Shown here piece after piece: positions 8,844 to 18,048 of a stretch of 64,000 nucleotides of DNA. Source of the DNA: Fontibacillus puldeungensis. Lineage in GTDB: Bacteria > Bacillota > Bacilli > Paenibacillales > Paenibacillaceae. Under the pieces are notes generated by a model. The model had not been told where the DNA came from. It saw only the letters and a program-made list of their open reading frames with translations, and did no database searches. Positions within the stretch are counted from its first letter, which is position 1. Every line of letters starts with the position of its first letter. The stretch spans positions 26,036 to 90,035 of the forward strand of contig NZ_JBHTLM010000020.1 of assembly GCF_042678945.1 (NCBI RefSeq), written 5' to 3'. The translations under genes were made by a program, and so were the position numbers.

Positions 8844-9707
8844 TCAAAAGGTATGGACCCCATGCAGACTTTTATATTCCGAAGGAGTACATTTCTTCAT
8901 GTTTTTAAAAACTCGATTGAAGGTGGGCAAACTCCCAAAGCCGGAGCTCATGGCCACTTCCATAATCGACAGATTCGGATCGATCAGCAGCTTTTCCGCA
9001 TGCATGATGCGGTGTTGGCTTAAGTAGTGGTAATAGGACATGCCCATGTATTGCTTAAACAAACGCATGAAGTGAAATTTGCTGAAGCCGGAGAGCTCGG
9101 CGAGGTGCTCAACCTGAATATCCTCGGTGCAGTGCTCATTGATATACGTGCAGACTTGCATAAGCTTATCGATGTATTTGTGCTGCTGTTTCTGACCTTT
9201 TCGGTGAGAAAAACGGCGTTCCCGGTTCATAAAATGGCGTCCGAGCAAAACGAAGAACTGGATGAGCATCGCATAGGCAGAGGCCTCTTTAAGAAGTGCT
9301 TTGCCGAAATATTCACTTGTCAAATCGTGCAAGAGCGATTTCAAAGCCTCGTGCAGCTCAGGTTCCTGATCGGAAGTGATGACAAGGCAGGGGCGGAGTA
9401 AATGATACGTGGAATCTAAGCCGTTCAAATGATAGAGCAGGGCGCAATCAAATTGCAAAATGATCCGCTCTCCGGTATTAGGAGCAAAAAGCTGATGCAG
9501 TTCGCCGGGCGGGATAATCATAATGTCCCCGGGGTTTAGAACATGCTGGGTACCGTCCACAACTGCGGTGTAAATACTTTCGAGCGGCATGATTACTTCG
9601 GCGGCGGTATGCCAATGGATCGGGTAATCCTCGGCTTCTTTATTCAAGTAAATACGTATTCCAAAATGTTCTCGATAGGAGACGGTTTCCTTGGAGCCAT
9701 CCAGCAT
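8844..9707 (-). CDS. AraC-family regulator with cupin sensor domain
   Basis: A transcription factor with an N-terminal cupin-like ligand-binding domain (IHWHTAAEVIMPLE, then NPGDIMIIPPGELHQLF) and a C-terminal AraC double helix-turn-helix (LAELSGFSKFHFMRLFKQYM, then FNRVFKNMKKCTPSEYK). The frame extends upstream to a GTG at 9845 without a ribosome site. I prefer the ATG at 9707 (287 residues), because AGGGTGGG lies before it and residue counts fit the family; a TTG at 9716 is also possible. It is divergent from the GH3 glycosidase, so it most likely controls that gene in response to a sugar. The inducer is unknown. Confidence 0.88.
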   Translation of the reverse strand: MLDGSKETVSYREHFGIRIYLNKEAEDYPIHWHTAAEVIMPLESIYTAVVDGTQHVLNPGDIMIIPPGELHQLFAPNTGERIILQFDCALLYHLNGLDSTYHLLRPCLVITSDQEPELHEALKSLLHDLTSEYFGKALLKEASAYAMLIQFFVLLGRHFMNRERRFSHRKGQKQQHKYIDKLMQVCTYINEHCTEDIQVEHLAELSGFSKFHFMRLFKQYMGMSYYHYLSQHRIMHAEKLLIDPNLSIMEVAMSSGFGSLPTFNRVFKNMKKCTPSEYKSLHGVHTF

Positions 9708-9885
9708 TTCGATCAACTGCAACCCACCCTTTCTTTGGTCAGATTGATGAAGCACTCCGATCAAATCAAAGACATTCACTCCCAATCTATCACATCGCTG
9801 CGTGGCCAATTGAGCAATATTTGAGGAGCCGAAAGCTAAATTCACGAAGAAACCGCCAAATGTATGCCGATATAATAAAGTAGAG

Positions 9886-9899
9886 TGAAACCGTATTCA
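9886..9899. promoter_or_regulatory. candidate cre (CcpA) site upstream of GH3 gene
   Basis: TGAAACCGTATTCA matches the catabolite response element consensus TGNAARCGNWWWCA with one mismatch. It lies 10 bases downstream of a TATAAT (9871-9876) and about 75 bases before the glycosidase start, a position suited to carbon catabolite repression. Confidence 0.5.
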
Positions 9900-9973
9900 A
9901 AATGATATCATGCATTTGTCATATTTTACAATTCAAATCTTATATTCTCAAATGAAGGACAGGTGGGGTTTCC

Positions 9974-12130
9974 ATGGTCGAACTAGTTCATGACGAAGAG
10001 AAGATCAATGAGTACAAACTACGCTCGAAGCAGCTTGTTTCACAAATGACCCTTGATGAAAAGATCCATCAAATGGTGCATACTGCCCCAGCCATCGAGC
10101 GGCTGAATGTGAAGGCATATAATTGGTGGAACGAGGCGCTTCACGGGGTGGCACGGGCCGGAGTGGCTACGGTGTTTCCTCAGGCGATCGGATTGGCGGC
10201 AACATTTGATGAGGACCTGCTCGAAGAAGTGGCCGATCATATCGCCACGGAAGCCAGAGCCAAGTTCAATGCCCAGCAGGATTTCAGCGATACGGATATT
10301 TACAAAGGCCTGACCTTCTGGGCCCCAAATGTCAACATTTTCAGAGATCCACGGTGGGGGCGGGGCCATGAAACCTACGGAGAGGATCCGTATCTGACCT
10401 CTCGGCTAGGTATACGCTTTATCCAGGGGCTTCAGGGCCATGATGATAACTACCTGAAAGTAGCTGCTTGCGCCAAGCATTTTGCGGTTCACTCCGGACC
10501 GGAGGATCTTCGCCATCGGTTTGATGCGGTCGTTTCAACTCAAGACTTGTATGAAACCTATTTACCGGCTTTCAGGGCCTGTGTGGAGGAAGCAAAAGTT
10601 GAGGCTGTGATGGGGGCATATAACCGGACCAATGGAGAACCCTGCTGCGGCAGTAAGCTGCTGCTTCGGGATATTTTGCGGGAGCAGTGGCATTTTGACG
10701 GTCATGTGGTGTCGGACTGCTGGGCGATCAAGGATTTCCACGAGCATCATAAGGTCACTTCAAACCCGGTTGAATCGGTTGCGCTCGCCGTGAATCAGGG
10801 GTGCGATCTGAACTGCGGGAGTATGTTCCTGTTTCTGAAGGATGCTGTAAAAGAAGGTCTCGTCACGGAGCAGCAAATTGATGAAGCGGTTACCCGGCTG
10901 TTTACGACAAGAATGAAGCTGGGGCTATTTGATGACGCTGAGCAGATTCCCTATTCCTCCATACCTTACGCAGAAGTCGATTCGGCCACCATGCGCGAGT
11001 TGAACAGAAGGGCTGCGCGGGAAAGCCTTGTGCTGTTGAAGAACGAAAACCAACTGCTGCCGCTCGACAAAACGAAGATCAAGACGATAGGCGTCATTGG
11101 TCCAAATGCGAATAATCGGCGGGCACTGGTAGGTAATTACGAGGGAACGGCTTCGCGCTATATCACGATACTCGAAGGTATTCAGGATTATGTAGGAGAA
11201 GAGATCCGCGTTTTGTATTCCGAGGGCTGTCATTTGTATCGGAACAAAATCAGCGGTTTGGGTGAAAGCAATGATCGTATTTCTGAGGTGAAGGCGGTGT
11301 GCAGGGAGAGCGATGTGGTCGTCGTCTGCCTGGGGCTGGATTCCGGGCTCGAAGGCGAGGAAGGGGACGCCGGAAACCAATTTGCGAGTGGAGATAAGCC
11401 TGACCTGAGGCTGCCTGGTATTCAGGAGGATGTACTTAAGACCGTTTACGACTGTGGAAAACCGGTTGTCCTTGTTGTTTTGTCCGGCAGTGCTCTAGCG
11501 CTCGATTGGGCTGACGAACATATTCCGGCTATCCTTCAGGGCTGGTATCCAGGGGCGCAGGGTGGACGGGTGATCGCCGAGGCGTTGTTTGGCGAATTCT
11601 CACCTGAGGGAAAGCTGCCCGTCACCTTCTATAGCGAGCGAGAGGAGCTGCCCGAGTTCACGGACTATTCGATGAAGAACCGGACATATCGGTACATGAC
11701 AGGAGAAGCCTTGTATCCATTTGGCTATGGTTTATCCTATACTGATTTCACCCTGACCGCGCCAACGGTGGATACGGATCATATTACCGAACGAGGAATT
11801 CGAATCTCTATGACCCTCTGCAACGATGGAACTCTTTCTGGAGGAGAGGTTATTCAGGTGTATGTTAAAGCTGAACGGGAGGGAACGCCCAATCCTCAGC
11901 TCAAAGCTTTTCACAAAATCCATCTGCTGCCGCAGGAATCGAAAGAAATTACTGTACACTTACCCGTGACCGTCTTCGCCTTATATGATGAGGAAGGGAA
12001 GAGAAGACTGCACATAGGCGGCTATACGGTTTATGTCGGAACCTCTCAGCCTGACGAAAGAAGCTGCTCGCTGACCGGAAAGAGGGCAGCGGGAATTAAG
12101 CTCGTCTCAGCGCTTGAATTGGAAGTTTAA
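9974..12130 (+). CDS. family GH3 glycoside hydrolase (beta-xylosidase or beta-glucosidase)
   Basis: A 718-residue cytoplasmic enzyme with the GH3 layout. The N-terminal TIM barrel has WWNEALHG, FWAPNVNIFRDPRWGRG, ACAKHFAVHSG and the nucleophile motif VVSDCWAI with Asp248. A middle alpha/beta domain has ESLVLLKNE and GLEGEEGD. The C-terminal fibronectin-III-like domain begins near FGYGLSYTDF. It should release single sugars from the non-reducing end of beta-linked oligosaccharides. NWWNEALHG and RWGRGHETYGEDP resemble the xylosidase branch, but the sugar cannot be fixed from sequence. There is no signal peptide, so imported oligosaccharides are the likely substrate. It is divergent from an AraC regulator, with a candidate cre site between. 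Confidence 0.92.
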   Translation: MVELVHDEEKINEYKLRSKQLVSQMTLDEKIHQMVHTAPAIERLNVKAYNWWNEALHGVARAGVATVFPQAIGLAATFDEDLLEEVADHIATEARAKFNAQQDFSDTDIYKGLTFWAPNVNIFRDPRWGRGHETYGEDPYLTSRLGIRFIQGLQGHDDNYLKVAACAKHFAVHSGPEDLRHRFDAVVSTQDLYETYLPAFRACVEEAKVEAVMGAYNRTNGEPCCGSKLLLRDILREQWHFDGHVVSDCWAIKDFHEHHKVTSNPVESVALAVNQGCDLNCGSMFLFLKDAVKEGLVTEQQIDEAVTRLFTTRMKLGLFDDAEQIPYSSIPYAEVDSATMRELNRRAARESLVLLKNENQLLPLDKTKIKTIGVIGPNANNRRALVGNYEGTASRYITILEGIQDYVGEEIRVLYSEGCHLYRNKISGLGESNDRISEVKAVCRESDVVVVCLGLDSGLEGEEGDAGNQFASGDKPDLRLPGIQEDVLKTVYDCGKPVVLVVLSGSALALDWADEHIPAILQGWYPGAQGGRVIAEALFGEFSPEGKLPVTFYSEREELPEFTDYSMKNRTYRYMTGEALYPFGYGLSYTDFTLTAPTVDTDHITERGIRISMTLCNDGTLSGGEVIQVYVKAEREGTPNPQLKAFHKIHLLPQESKEITVHLPVTVFALYDEEGKRRLHIGGYTVYVGTSQPDERSCSLTGKRAAGIKLVSALELEV

Positions 12131-12165
12131 TCATAGATCTTGTTAGGTTATTAATTGCAGGGAGT

Positions 12166-12207
12166 AAAGCCCGGTTCACCTAAGATGGTGAGCCGGGCTT
12201 TGTTTTT
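12166..12207 (+). terminator. Rho-independent terminator after GH3 gene
   Basis: AAAGCCCGGTTCACC (12166-12180) pairs with GGTGAGCCGGGCTTT (12187-12201), followed by GTTTTTG. Confidence 0.88.
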
Positions 12208-12290
12208 GTCAACAAGTTAGTAAAAATTTTCAGATTAGGATACAAAAAGTCTTTAAAATTTTAAATGTTTTCACACTTTATATAAAAAAA

Positions 12291-12333
12291 GATATACGAA
12301 TATGATATACTCAAATACGTGATTGAGATATAC
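12291..12333 (+). promoter_or_regulatory. AT-rich promoter region with repeated GATATAC and an inverted repeat
   Basis: GATATAC occurs three times (12291-12297, 12304-12310, 12327-12333). Around the last two, TATACTCAA is followed after 8 bases by TTGAGATATA, an imperfect inverted repeat. It lies 42 bases before the membrane-protein/FtsH-like operon and looks like an operator overlapping the promoter. No known regulator is assigned. Confidence 0.35.
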
Positions 12334-12374
12334 AAAAATATAGCGAATATCGCATAGATAAGGGGGACATTTAC

Positions 12375-12908
12375 GTGAAATTGCGTATTGGACCGATCTT
12401 GATGAGTGTTACTATTACCGCCGTAGTACTGTTTGGCGGATGGTTTATATACCGGGAGTGGGCCATTCAAAGTCCGCTAGAAAAAATCGTTAACAAGTAT
12501 GAGGGAGTTAATCATGTTCAGCTTAATATCACGCCAGATGAGATGGGGCTGAAGCTGGAATTAAAGCCCGGAACCGACATTGGAGGCTTAGTCCGTCAAA
12601 TTGAGAAGGACGGAGAGAAGCTCATCGGGGACCGGAAGCTGAAGCTGGAGGTAGAGGACCATTCGTCACCGCAGCTGGACAAGCTATGGCAGGAATCGAT
12701 GTTCTCGATCGCTCAAGCGATGGAAAACAAGCAGTACACCGAGATTACGAACGCTCTGAAGCAAATGGAGCTTGCCCATAAGTCGGTAAAGGCTACTGCA
12801 GTGATGGATGACGACAATGTGTATGTGACGCTGACGGATGGCACGGCGAGCAAATACGTTATTTTGCCGCGGATTCCTGAACGAGTGGGGGCATGGCCAA
12901 ATGCGTAA
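12375..12908 (+). CDS. small membrane-anchored protein upstream of FtsH-like protease
   Basis: A 177-residue protein with one membrane segment near the N-terminus (about residues 8-27) and a charged domain outside or inside the membrane. I recognise no domain. Its last 8 bases overlap the start of the FtsH-like gene (ATGCGTAA), so both are made together and probably act together, for example as an adaptor or anti-protease partner; that is inference. The start ATG at 12375 has an AGGGGG site 13 bases upstream. A promoter region with repeated GATATAC motifs precedes it. Confidence 0.8.
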   Translation: MKLRIGPILMSVTITAVVLFGGWFIYREWAIQSPLEKIVNKYEGVNHVQLNITPDEMGLKLELKPGTDIGGLVRQIEKDGEKLIGDRKLKLEVEDHSSPQLDKLWQESMFSIAQAMENKQYTEITNALKQMELAHKSVKATAVMDDDNVYVTLTDGTASKYVILPRIPERVGAWPNA

Positions 12909-14406
12909 GTGGATGCTTGAAGTAGCGATCGGCGTTGTCCCAGTGTTGCTTATTTTTCTTGGTGTGATCGGTGTGGATGTTGTTCCGTTCATCATCGCCC
13001 TAATCATGTTTGGCGTATTGTTTGCGGCGATTAAGCTGCGCAGCGGTGGAATTACGATTGGAGCTGCACAGGACAAAAATCGTAAGAAGCAAGGACTGGC
13101 TAAGCTGACATTTGAACAAATTGGAGGTCAGGAGAGCGCCAAGCTGGAGCTGCGTGAAGCGCTTGACTTCATGGTCAGGCACGAGGAGATTTCTAAGTTT
13201 GGCATCAGGCCGATCAAAGGGATTTTGCTGACGGGTCCTCCCGGAACGGGGAAGACGCTCTTGGCAAAAGCGGCTGCCCATTACACCAATGCGGTGTTCG
13301 TAGCCGCTTCCGGCAGTGAATTTGTAGAAATGTATGTCGGTGTAGGTGCGAGCCGCATACGCGATCTGTTTAAAGAAGCACGAACCCGTGCTGCCAAAGA
13401 AAATAAAGAGAACGCAATTATTTTTATTGATGAGATCGAAGTTATCGGGGGCAAAAGAGAAGGCGGACAGCAGCGGGAATATGATCAAACGTTAAATCAG
13501 CTGCTGACGGAAATGGATGGCATTTACTCCTCCGAAACACCGCGGATTCTGTTGATCGCTGCAACAAACCGCAAGGAAATGCTGGATAGCGCCCTGCTTC
13601 GCCCGGGTCGATTTGACCGCCACATTCAGGTGGATCTCCCGGATAAAAAAGGCCGTATGCACATTCTCGAGCTTCATGCACAGAATAAACCGATTGAAAC
13701 GAACGTCAACTTGGAAAAAATAGCTGAAGAGTCGTTCGGCTTCTCGGGAGCGCAGCTCGAAAGCGTCATGAATGAGGCGGCGATCTATGCAATGAGAGAC
13801 GGGTTGGAACAGATCAGTCAAGCCCATCTGTCGATGGCGATCGATAAAGTTATGCTGGGTGAGAAAACGGATCGGCAGGCGACGGAAGAAGAGAAGCGTC
13901 GCGTTGCAATCCACGAGCTTGGTCACGCGATTGCCGCTGAAGTGGTCGCACCGGGAAGCGTGAGTCAGGTTGCTTTAAGCCCGCGGGGGAGAGCGCTCGG
14001 TTATGTTCGTCACAACCCGCAGGATGAGAAGTATTTATACACGAAAGCTTACCTGGAAGGCCAAATCATGATTGCTTTGGCCGGCGCAGCGGCCGAGGAA
14101 ATTTACTATGGCGGACGCAGTACAGGTTCAAGCAATGATTTTGAGCAAGCCCTGAACATTGTCCACACGATGATGACCTCGGGACTAACCTCCCTTGGAA
14201 TCGTCAATATGGATATGGTGACAACCGAAGTACTGATGCATGAAAATGCTCGAATTTTGGAGGAACTTGCCGAAAAAACCAAGCAAACACTTCTGCAACA
14301 TTCGGCAGTGTTCGACAAATCTTTAGATATCCTATTTCAGGAAGAACGCCTTTCCGGCGATCAATTCCGTTGTCAATTTCGTGACAGCGTCCGTTTACCG
14401 GCATAA
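12901..14406 (+). CDS. compact FtsH-like AAA+ zinc protease without extracytoplasmic domain
   Basis: A 501-residue membrane AAA+ protease. Two closely spaced membrane helices (about 8-24 and 27-45) are followed by an AAA+ module with Walker A GPPGTGKT (112-119), Walker B IIFIDEIE and the second region of homology RPGRFDRH. The M41 peptidase has HELGH (338-342) and a third zinc ligand Asp413 in SSNDFEQ. All catalytic residues are therefore present, but the roughly 70-residue domain between the two membrane helices of standard FtsH is missing, and the protein is about 150 residues shorter. I chose the ATG at 12901 (GTGGGGG upstream) over one at 12838. It is translationally coupled to the preceding gene. 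This is unlikely to be the housekeeping FtsH. Confidence 0.88.
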   Translation: MRKWMLEVAIGVVPVLLIFLGVIGVDVVPFIIALIMFGVLFAAIKLRSGGITIGAAQDKNRKKQGLAKLTFEQIGGQESAKLELREALDFMVRHEEISKFGIRPIKGILLTGPPGTGKTLLAKAAAHYTNAVFVAASGSEFVEMYVGVGASRIRDLFKEARTRAAKENKENAIIFIDEIEVIGGKREGGQQREYDQTLNQLLTEMDGIYSSETPRILLIAATNRKEMLDSALLRPGRFDRHIQVDLPDKKGRMHILELHAQNKPIETNVNLEKIAEESFGFSGAQLESVMNEAAIYAMRDGLEQISQAHLSMAIDKVMLGEKTDRQATEEEKRRVAIHELGHAIAAEVVAPGSVSQVALSPRGRALGYVRHNPQDEKYLYTKAYLEGQIMIALAGAAAEEIYYGGRSTGSSNDFEQALNIVHTMMTSGLTSLGIVNMDMVTTEVLMHENARILEELAEKTKQTLLQHSAVFDKSLDILFQEERLSGDQFRCQFRDSVRLPA

Positions 14407-14431
14407 AATCATTATGCCGGTTATTTTTTTT
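14397..14431 (+). terminator. Rho-independent terminator overlapping FtsH-like stop codon
   Basis: ACCGGCATAA (14397-14406) pairs with TTATGCCGGT (14412-14421) followed by TATTTTTTTTT. The TAA stop is part of the left arm. Confidence 0.85.
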
Positions 14432-14544
14432 TACTTTTTCTTCGTGCTAAGATATTATTATATGTTGGGTATAAGAAGATGTATTATTCGACATCAAGGG
14501 TACAATATTATGTAGAGAATACGAAAGGATGGAGCGAGAGGACC

Positions 14545-15417
14545 ATGAACTTCAAAAGAATAGGTGTCATCGGCGGCGGCACGATGGGACAGGGCATCAG
14601 TGAGATGCTTGCAGCCAAAGGACTCGATGTGCTTCTAGTGGAAGAAACGCCCGAAAAATTGGAGCATGCGTATAGCATGATTGAGACAAGTCTGGATAAA
14701 CAGCTTGAAAAATGGGCGATCACCAAGGCAGAAAAGAAACTGATCCTTGCTAAAATTCATAAAGTAACTCATTTTGCCGAACTCGGTACCTGCGATATGG
14801 TGATCGAGACCATTTCGGAGGATTTGGATGCCAAAAAAGAGGTATTCAAGCAGCTTGATCAAGTGTGCCCAAGCAACATTATCTTGGCAAGCAACACTTC
14901 AACGCTGAGCTTGACCGAAATCGCCGGTTCGACCATGTATCCGGAACGCGTAATCGGCATGCACTTCATTTATCCGGTAGCCAAGATTGAATTGGTGGAA
15001 ATTATTCGCGGTTTGAAAACATCTGAAGCTACATACGAGGAAACAAAGCGTTTTGTAGAAGAGACCGTTGAAAAACGCGGCATTATGGTTTATGAATCTC
15101 CGGGCTTCGTAACCTCCCGGATTATTTGCGTGATGATTAACGAAGCGCTGCACGTGCTTGGAGAAGGCGTAGCATCTGCAGAAGAAATCGATGAAGCCAT
15201 GCGTATGGGGTATCAATTCCAATACGGGCCTCTCGAGATGGCTGACCGCTTCGGCTTGGACTCCATTCTGGCCGCGCTGGAACGCATGTTCCGCGAATTT
15301 GGCGAACTGAAATACCGTCCTTCCTTCGTGCTTAAGAAAATGGTTCGCGCAGGTAATCTCGGCGTGAAAACTGGCGAAGGATTTTTCAAATACGACAAGG
15401 ACGGTGACCGGCTATGA
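14545..15417 (+). CDS. 3-hydroxyacyl-CoA (3-hydroxybutyryl-CoA) dehydrogenase
   Basis: A 290-residue NAD(P)-dependent enzyme that interconverts 3-hydroxyacyl-CoA and 3-oxoacyl-CoA. The Rossmann motif GVIGGGTMGQGISEM opens the protein; the catalytic His lies in GMHFIYPV (the usual form is GMHFFNPV), with ETISEDLDAKKEVF before it and GYQFQYGPLEMAD later. The ATG at 14545 with GAGAGGA upstream is preferred to an ATG at 14479, because the Rossmann fold should begin within a few residues of the start. The stop overlaps the ackA start by 4 bases (ATGA). Pairing with acetate kinase suggests acyl-CoA/fermentative metabolism, but the exact chain length is open. Confidence 0.88.
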   Translation: MNFKRIGVIGGGTMGQGISEMLAAKGLDVLLVEETPEKLEHAYSMIETSLDKQLEKWAITKAEKKLILAKIHKVTHFAELGTCDMVIETISEDLDAKKEVFKQLDQVCPSNIILASNTSTLSLTEIAGSTMYPERVIGMHFIYPVAKIELVEIIRGLKTSEATYEETKRFVEETVEKRGIMVYESPGFVTSRIICVMINEALHVLGEGVASAEEIDEAMRMGYQFQYGPLEMADRFGLDSILAALERMFREFGELKYRPSFVLKKMVRAGNLGVKTGEGFFKYDKDGDRL

Positions 15418-16619
15418 AAGTACTAGTCATTAACGCGGGGAGTTCTTCCCTTAAGTATCAACTATACGATATGACCGATGAATCCGTACTAGCGAAAGGC
15501 CTTGTAGAACGGATCGGTATGGATTCCTCTATTTTGACGCATAAACCAACCGGTAAAGAGGAAGTTACGGAAGTTAGTGAAATTTTAGAACATACGACGG
15601 CGATTCGTAAAGTGCTGGAAAAGTTGACTGACAAAGAGCATGGCGTATTGAACTCGGTTGAGGAAATTGATGCGGTAGGGCATCGCGTCGTTCATGGTGG
15701 CGAGTACTTTAAAGGCTCTGCGCTCGTAACACCTGAGGCGAAAGCTGAAATTCGTCGCCTATTCGACCTTGCTCCACTTCACAATCCGCCGGCAATTATG
15801 GGGATTACGGCTGCCGAAGTTAACATGCCTGGAGTTCCGCAAGTCGTTGCATTTGATACGGCTTTCCACCAAACTATGGAAGAGAAGGTATATTTGTACC
15901 CGATCCCGAAAGTATTATATAAGAAGCATCGCGTTCGCCGTTACGGCGCCCATGGCACCTCTCACCAATATGTGAGCAGAATTGCTGCTGAATATCTTAA
16001 TCGTCCGATTGAGGATATGAAGATCATTACCTGCCACATCGGGAACGGCGCCAGCCTCACAGCGGTTAAAGGCGGAATTTCGGTAGACACCTCAATGGGT
16101 CTGACTCCGCTGGAAGGCCTAATGATGGGTACGCGCAGCGGCGATTTGGATCCAACCGTCGTTACGTTTGTCATGAACAAGGAAGATCTGTCGATCAGCG
16201 AAGTCAATTCCATGTTGAACAAACATAGTGGACTTCTCGCCATTTCCGGAAGCAGCAGCGATATGCGTGACATTACGGACGGCTGGGAAGCCGGTCAACC
16301 GAATGAAACGCTTGCTTTTGAAATGTACGAATATCGTCTGCGTAAATACATTGGTGCTTATGCTGCCGCGATGGACGGCGTCGATTGCATCGTATTTACC
16401 GCCGGTGTTGGCGAAAACTCCATCGTTGTACGTGAAAATGTATGTAAGCACCTGACTTACCTCGGCGTGGAAATTGACCCTGAGCTGAACAAGATTCGTT
16501 CCGGGGACCCTCGGCGTATTTCGACGCCAAATTCCAAAGTGGAAGTGCTGGTTATTCCGACAAACGAGGAATTGATGATTGCCCGCGATACGCTTCGGAT
16601 TGTACAAGAAGCGAAGTAA
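15414..16619 (+). CDS. ackA: acetate kinase
   Basis: AckA interconverts acetate plus ATP with acetyl phosphate plus ADP. The protein has 401 residues, the normal length. It opens with INAGSSSLKYQLY and contains GHRVVHGG, HGTSHQYVS, the phosphate-binding HIGNGASLTAVKGG, GTRSGDLDP and FTAGVGENS. The start overlaps the stop of the hydroxyacyl-CoA dehydrogenase by 4 bases. No phosphotransacetylase gene is in the window. asnS begins 47 bases downstream with no terminator between, so read-through is possible. Confidence 0.96.
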   Translation: MKVLVINAGSSSLKYQLYDMTDESVLAKGLVERIGMDSSILTHKPTGKEEVTEVSEILEHTTAIRKVLEKLTDKEHGVLNSVEEIDAVGHRVVHGGEYFKGSALVTPEAKAEIRRLFDLAPLHNPPAIMGITAAEVNMPGVPQVVAFDTAFHQTMEEKVYLYPIPKVLYKKHRVRRYGAHGTSHQYVSRIAAEYLNRPIEDMKIITCHIGNGASLTAVKGGISVDTSMGLTPLEGLMMGTRSGDLDPTVVTFVMNKEDLSISEVNSMLNKHSGLLAISGSSSDMRDITDGWEAGQPNETLAFEMYEYRLRKYIGAYAAAMDGVDCIVFTAGVGENSIVVRENVCKHLTYLGVEIDPELNKIRSGDPRRISTPNSKVEVLVIPTNEELMIARDTLRIVQEAK

Positions 16620-16666
16620 GCTTCAAGGAAACACCAATATTGTGTCGTTAGAGGAGAGATAAAGAC

Positions 16667-17962
16667 ATGGCGATCAAAACTGTGATTCGTCAAGTGAATG
16701 AGCATGTCGGGGAAACTGTCGTCATCGGCAGTTGGCTGAACAACAAACGGTCCAGCGGTAAAATTCAATTTTTGCAGCTCCGCGACGGAACGGGCTACAT
16801 CCAGGCGGTTGTCGTCAAAAGTGAAGTTTCTGAGGAGACATGGGACAACGCAAAGAGCTTGACCCAAGAATCCTCCATGTATGTAACGGGGGTGATTCGC
16901 GAGGAACCTCGCAGCCATTCCGGTTATGAAATGACAGTAACAGAGCTGGAAATCATTCATTTGACCGAGAACTATCCGATTACGCCGAAGGAACATGGCA
17001 TCGATTTCTTGATGGACCATCGTCATTTATGGCTCCGTTCGTCCAAGCAGCGTGCGATTATGGTCATACGGGCCGAAATTATCCGCGCCGTGCAACAGTT
17101 CTTCGATCAAAACGGCTTTACCCTGGTCGATCCTCCAATTCTGACTCCTACGTCAGCAGAAGGCACGACTAACCTGTTCCATACGAAATATTTTGAAGAA
17201 GACGCTTATTTGACCCAGAGTGGACAGCTGTATATGGAAGCTGCGGCTATGGCGCTCGGTAAGGTGTATTCCTTCGGGCCTACTTTCCGTGCCGAAAAGT
17301 CAAAAACGCGCCGCCATCTGATCGAGTTCTGGATGATTGAACCGGAAATGGCGTTCACGGATCATGAAGAGAGCTTAAAGGTGCAGGAAAACTTTATTTC
17401 CCATGTCGTGCAATCGGTGCTTAAAAATTGCCGCGCTGAACTGGAAGCGGTAGGCCGCGATATCTCCAAGCTGGAAAATATTCAGGCTCCGTTCCCGCGG
17501 ATCACGTACGATGAAGCAATCGAATACCTGCACACTCAAGATTTTGATATTCCTTGGGGCGAGGATTTCGGAGCTCCGCACGAAACGGCGATCGCCGAGA
17601 AGTATGACAAACCGGTATTTATTACGCATTATCCAGCAGGGATTAAGGCGTTCTACATGAAGCCGGATCCGAACCGTCCGGAAGTCGTATTGTGTGCTGA
17701 CATGATCGCACCTGAAGGCTATGGCGAAATCATTGGGGGCTCCCAGCGGATTGATGATCCGGAATTGATGGAGGCCCGCTTTGAGGAGCATCATCTTAAT
17801 CCAGAAACCTATCAATGGTATATGGATCTGCGGAAATACGGTTCCGTACCGCATTCCGGGTTTGGCTTGGGGTTAGAACGGACTGTAGCTTGGATCTGCG
17901 GGCTTGATCATGTTCGTGAGACAATTCCGTTCCCTAGAATGCTGTACCGTTTGTATCCTTAA
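16667..17962 (+). CDS. asnS: asparaginyl-tRNA synthetase
   Basis: A class IIb aminoacyl-tRNA synthetase of 431 residues that charges tRNA-Asn. An N-terminal OB-fold anticodon-binding domain (GSWLNNKRSSGKIQFLQLRD) is followed by class II motif 2 (FGPTFRAEKSKTRRHLIEFW) and motif 3 (GFGLGLERTVAW). The Asn-type signature PILTPTSAEGTTNLF separates it from AspRS and LysRS. A GAGGAGAG site lies before the ATG. asnS-dnaD is the order known in Bacillus. Confidence 0.97.
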   Translation: MAIKTVIRQVNEHVGETVVIGSWLNNKRSSGKIQFLQLRDGTGYIQAVVVKSEVSEETWDNAKSLTQESSMYVTGVIREEPRSHSGYEMTVTELEIIHLTENYPITPKEHGIDFLMDHRHLWLRSSKQRAIMVIRAEIIRAVQQFFDQNGFTLVDPPILTPTSAEGTTNLFHTKYFEEDAYLTQSGQLYMEAAAMALGKVYSFGPTFRAEKSKTRRHLIEFWMIEPEMAFTDHEESLKVQENFISHVVQSVLKNCRAELEAVGRDISKLENIQAPFPRITYDEAIEYLHTQDFDIPWGEDFGAPHETAIAEKYDKPVFITHYPAGIKAFYMKPDPNRPEVVLCADMIAPEGYGEIIGGSQRIDDPELMEARFEEHHLNPETYQWYMDLRKYGSVPHSGFGLGLERTVAWICGLDHVRETIPFPRMLYRLYP

Positions 17963-18048
17963 TCTTTGGGATGCGCACCGGGTCGAAAGATTTTTTTCAA
18001 TGATGAAATGATGGATGACCGTGTCAGAGATGGAGAAGGTGAATATGA

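Noticed and set aside
8655..9027. Open frames of 122 and 86 codons on the plus strand
   Set aside because: They begin inside repeat copy A and run antisense through the 3' end of the AraC gene, without ribosome site or recognisable product.
9708..9845. 46-residue N-terminal extension of the AraC regulator from a GTG
   Set aside because: No ribosome site before the GTG, and it would run into the promoter region shared with the GH3 gene.
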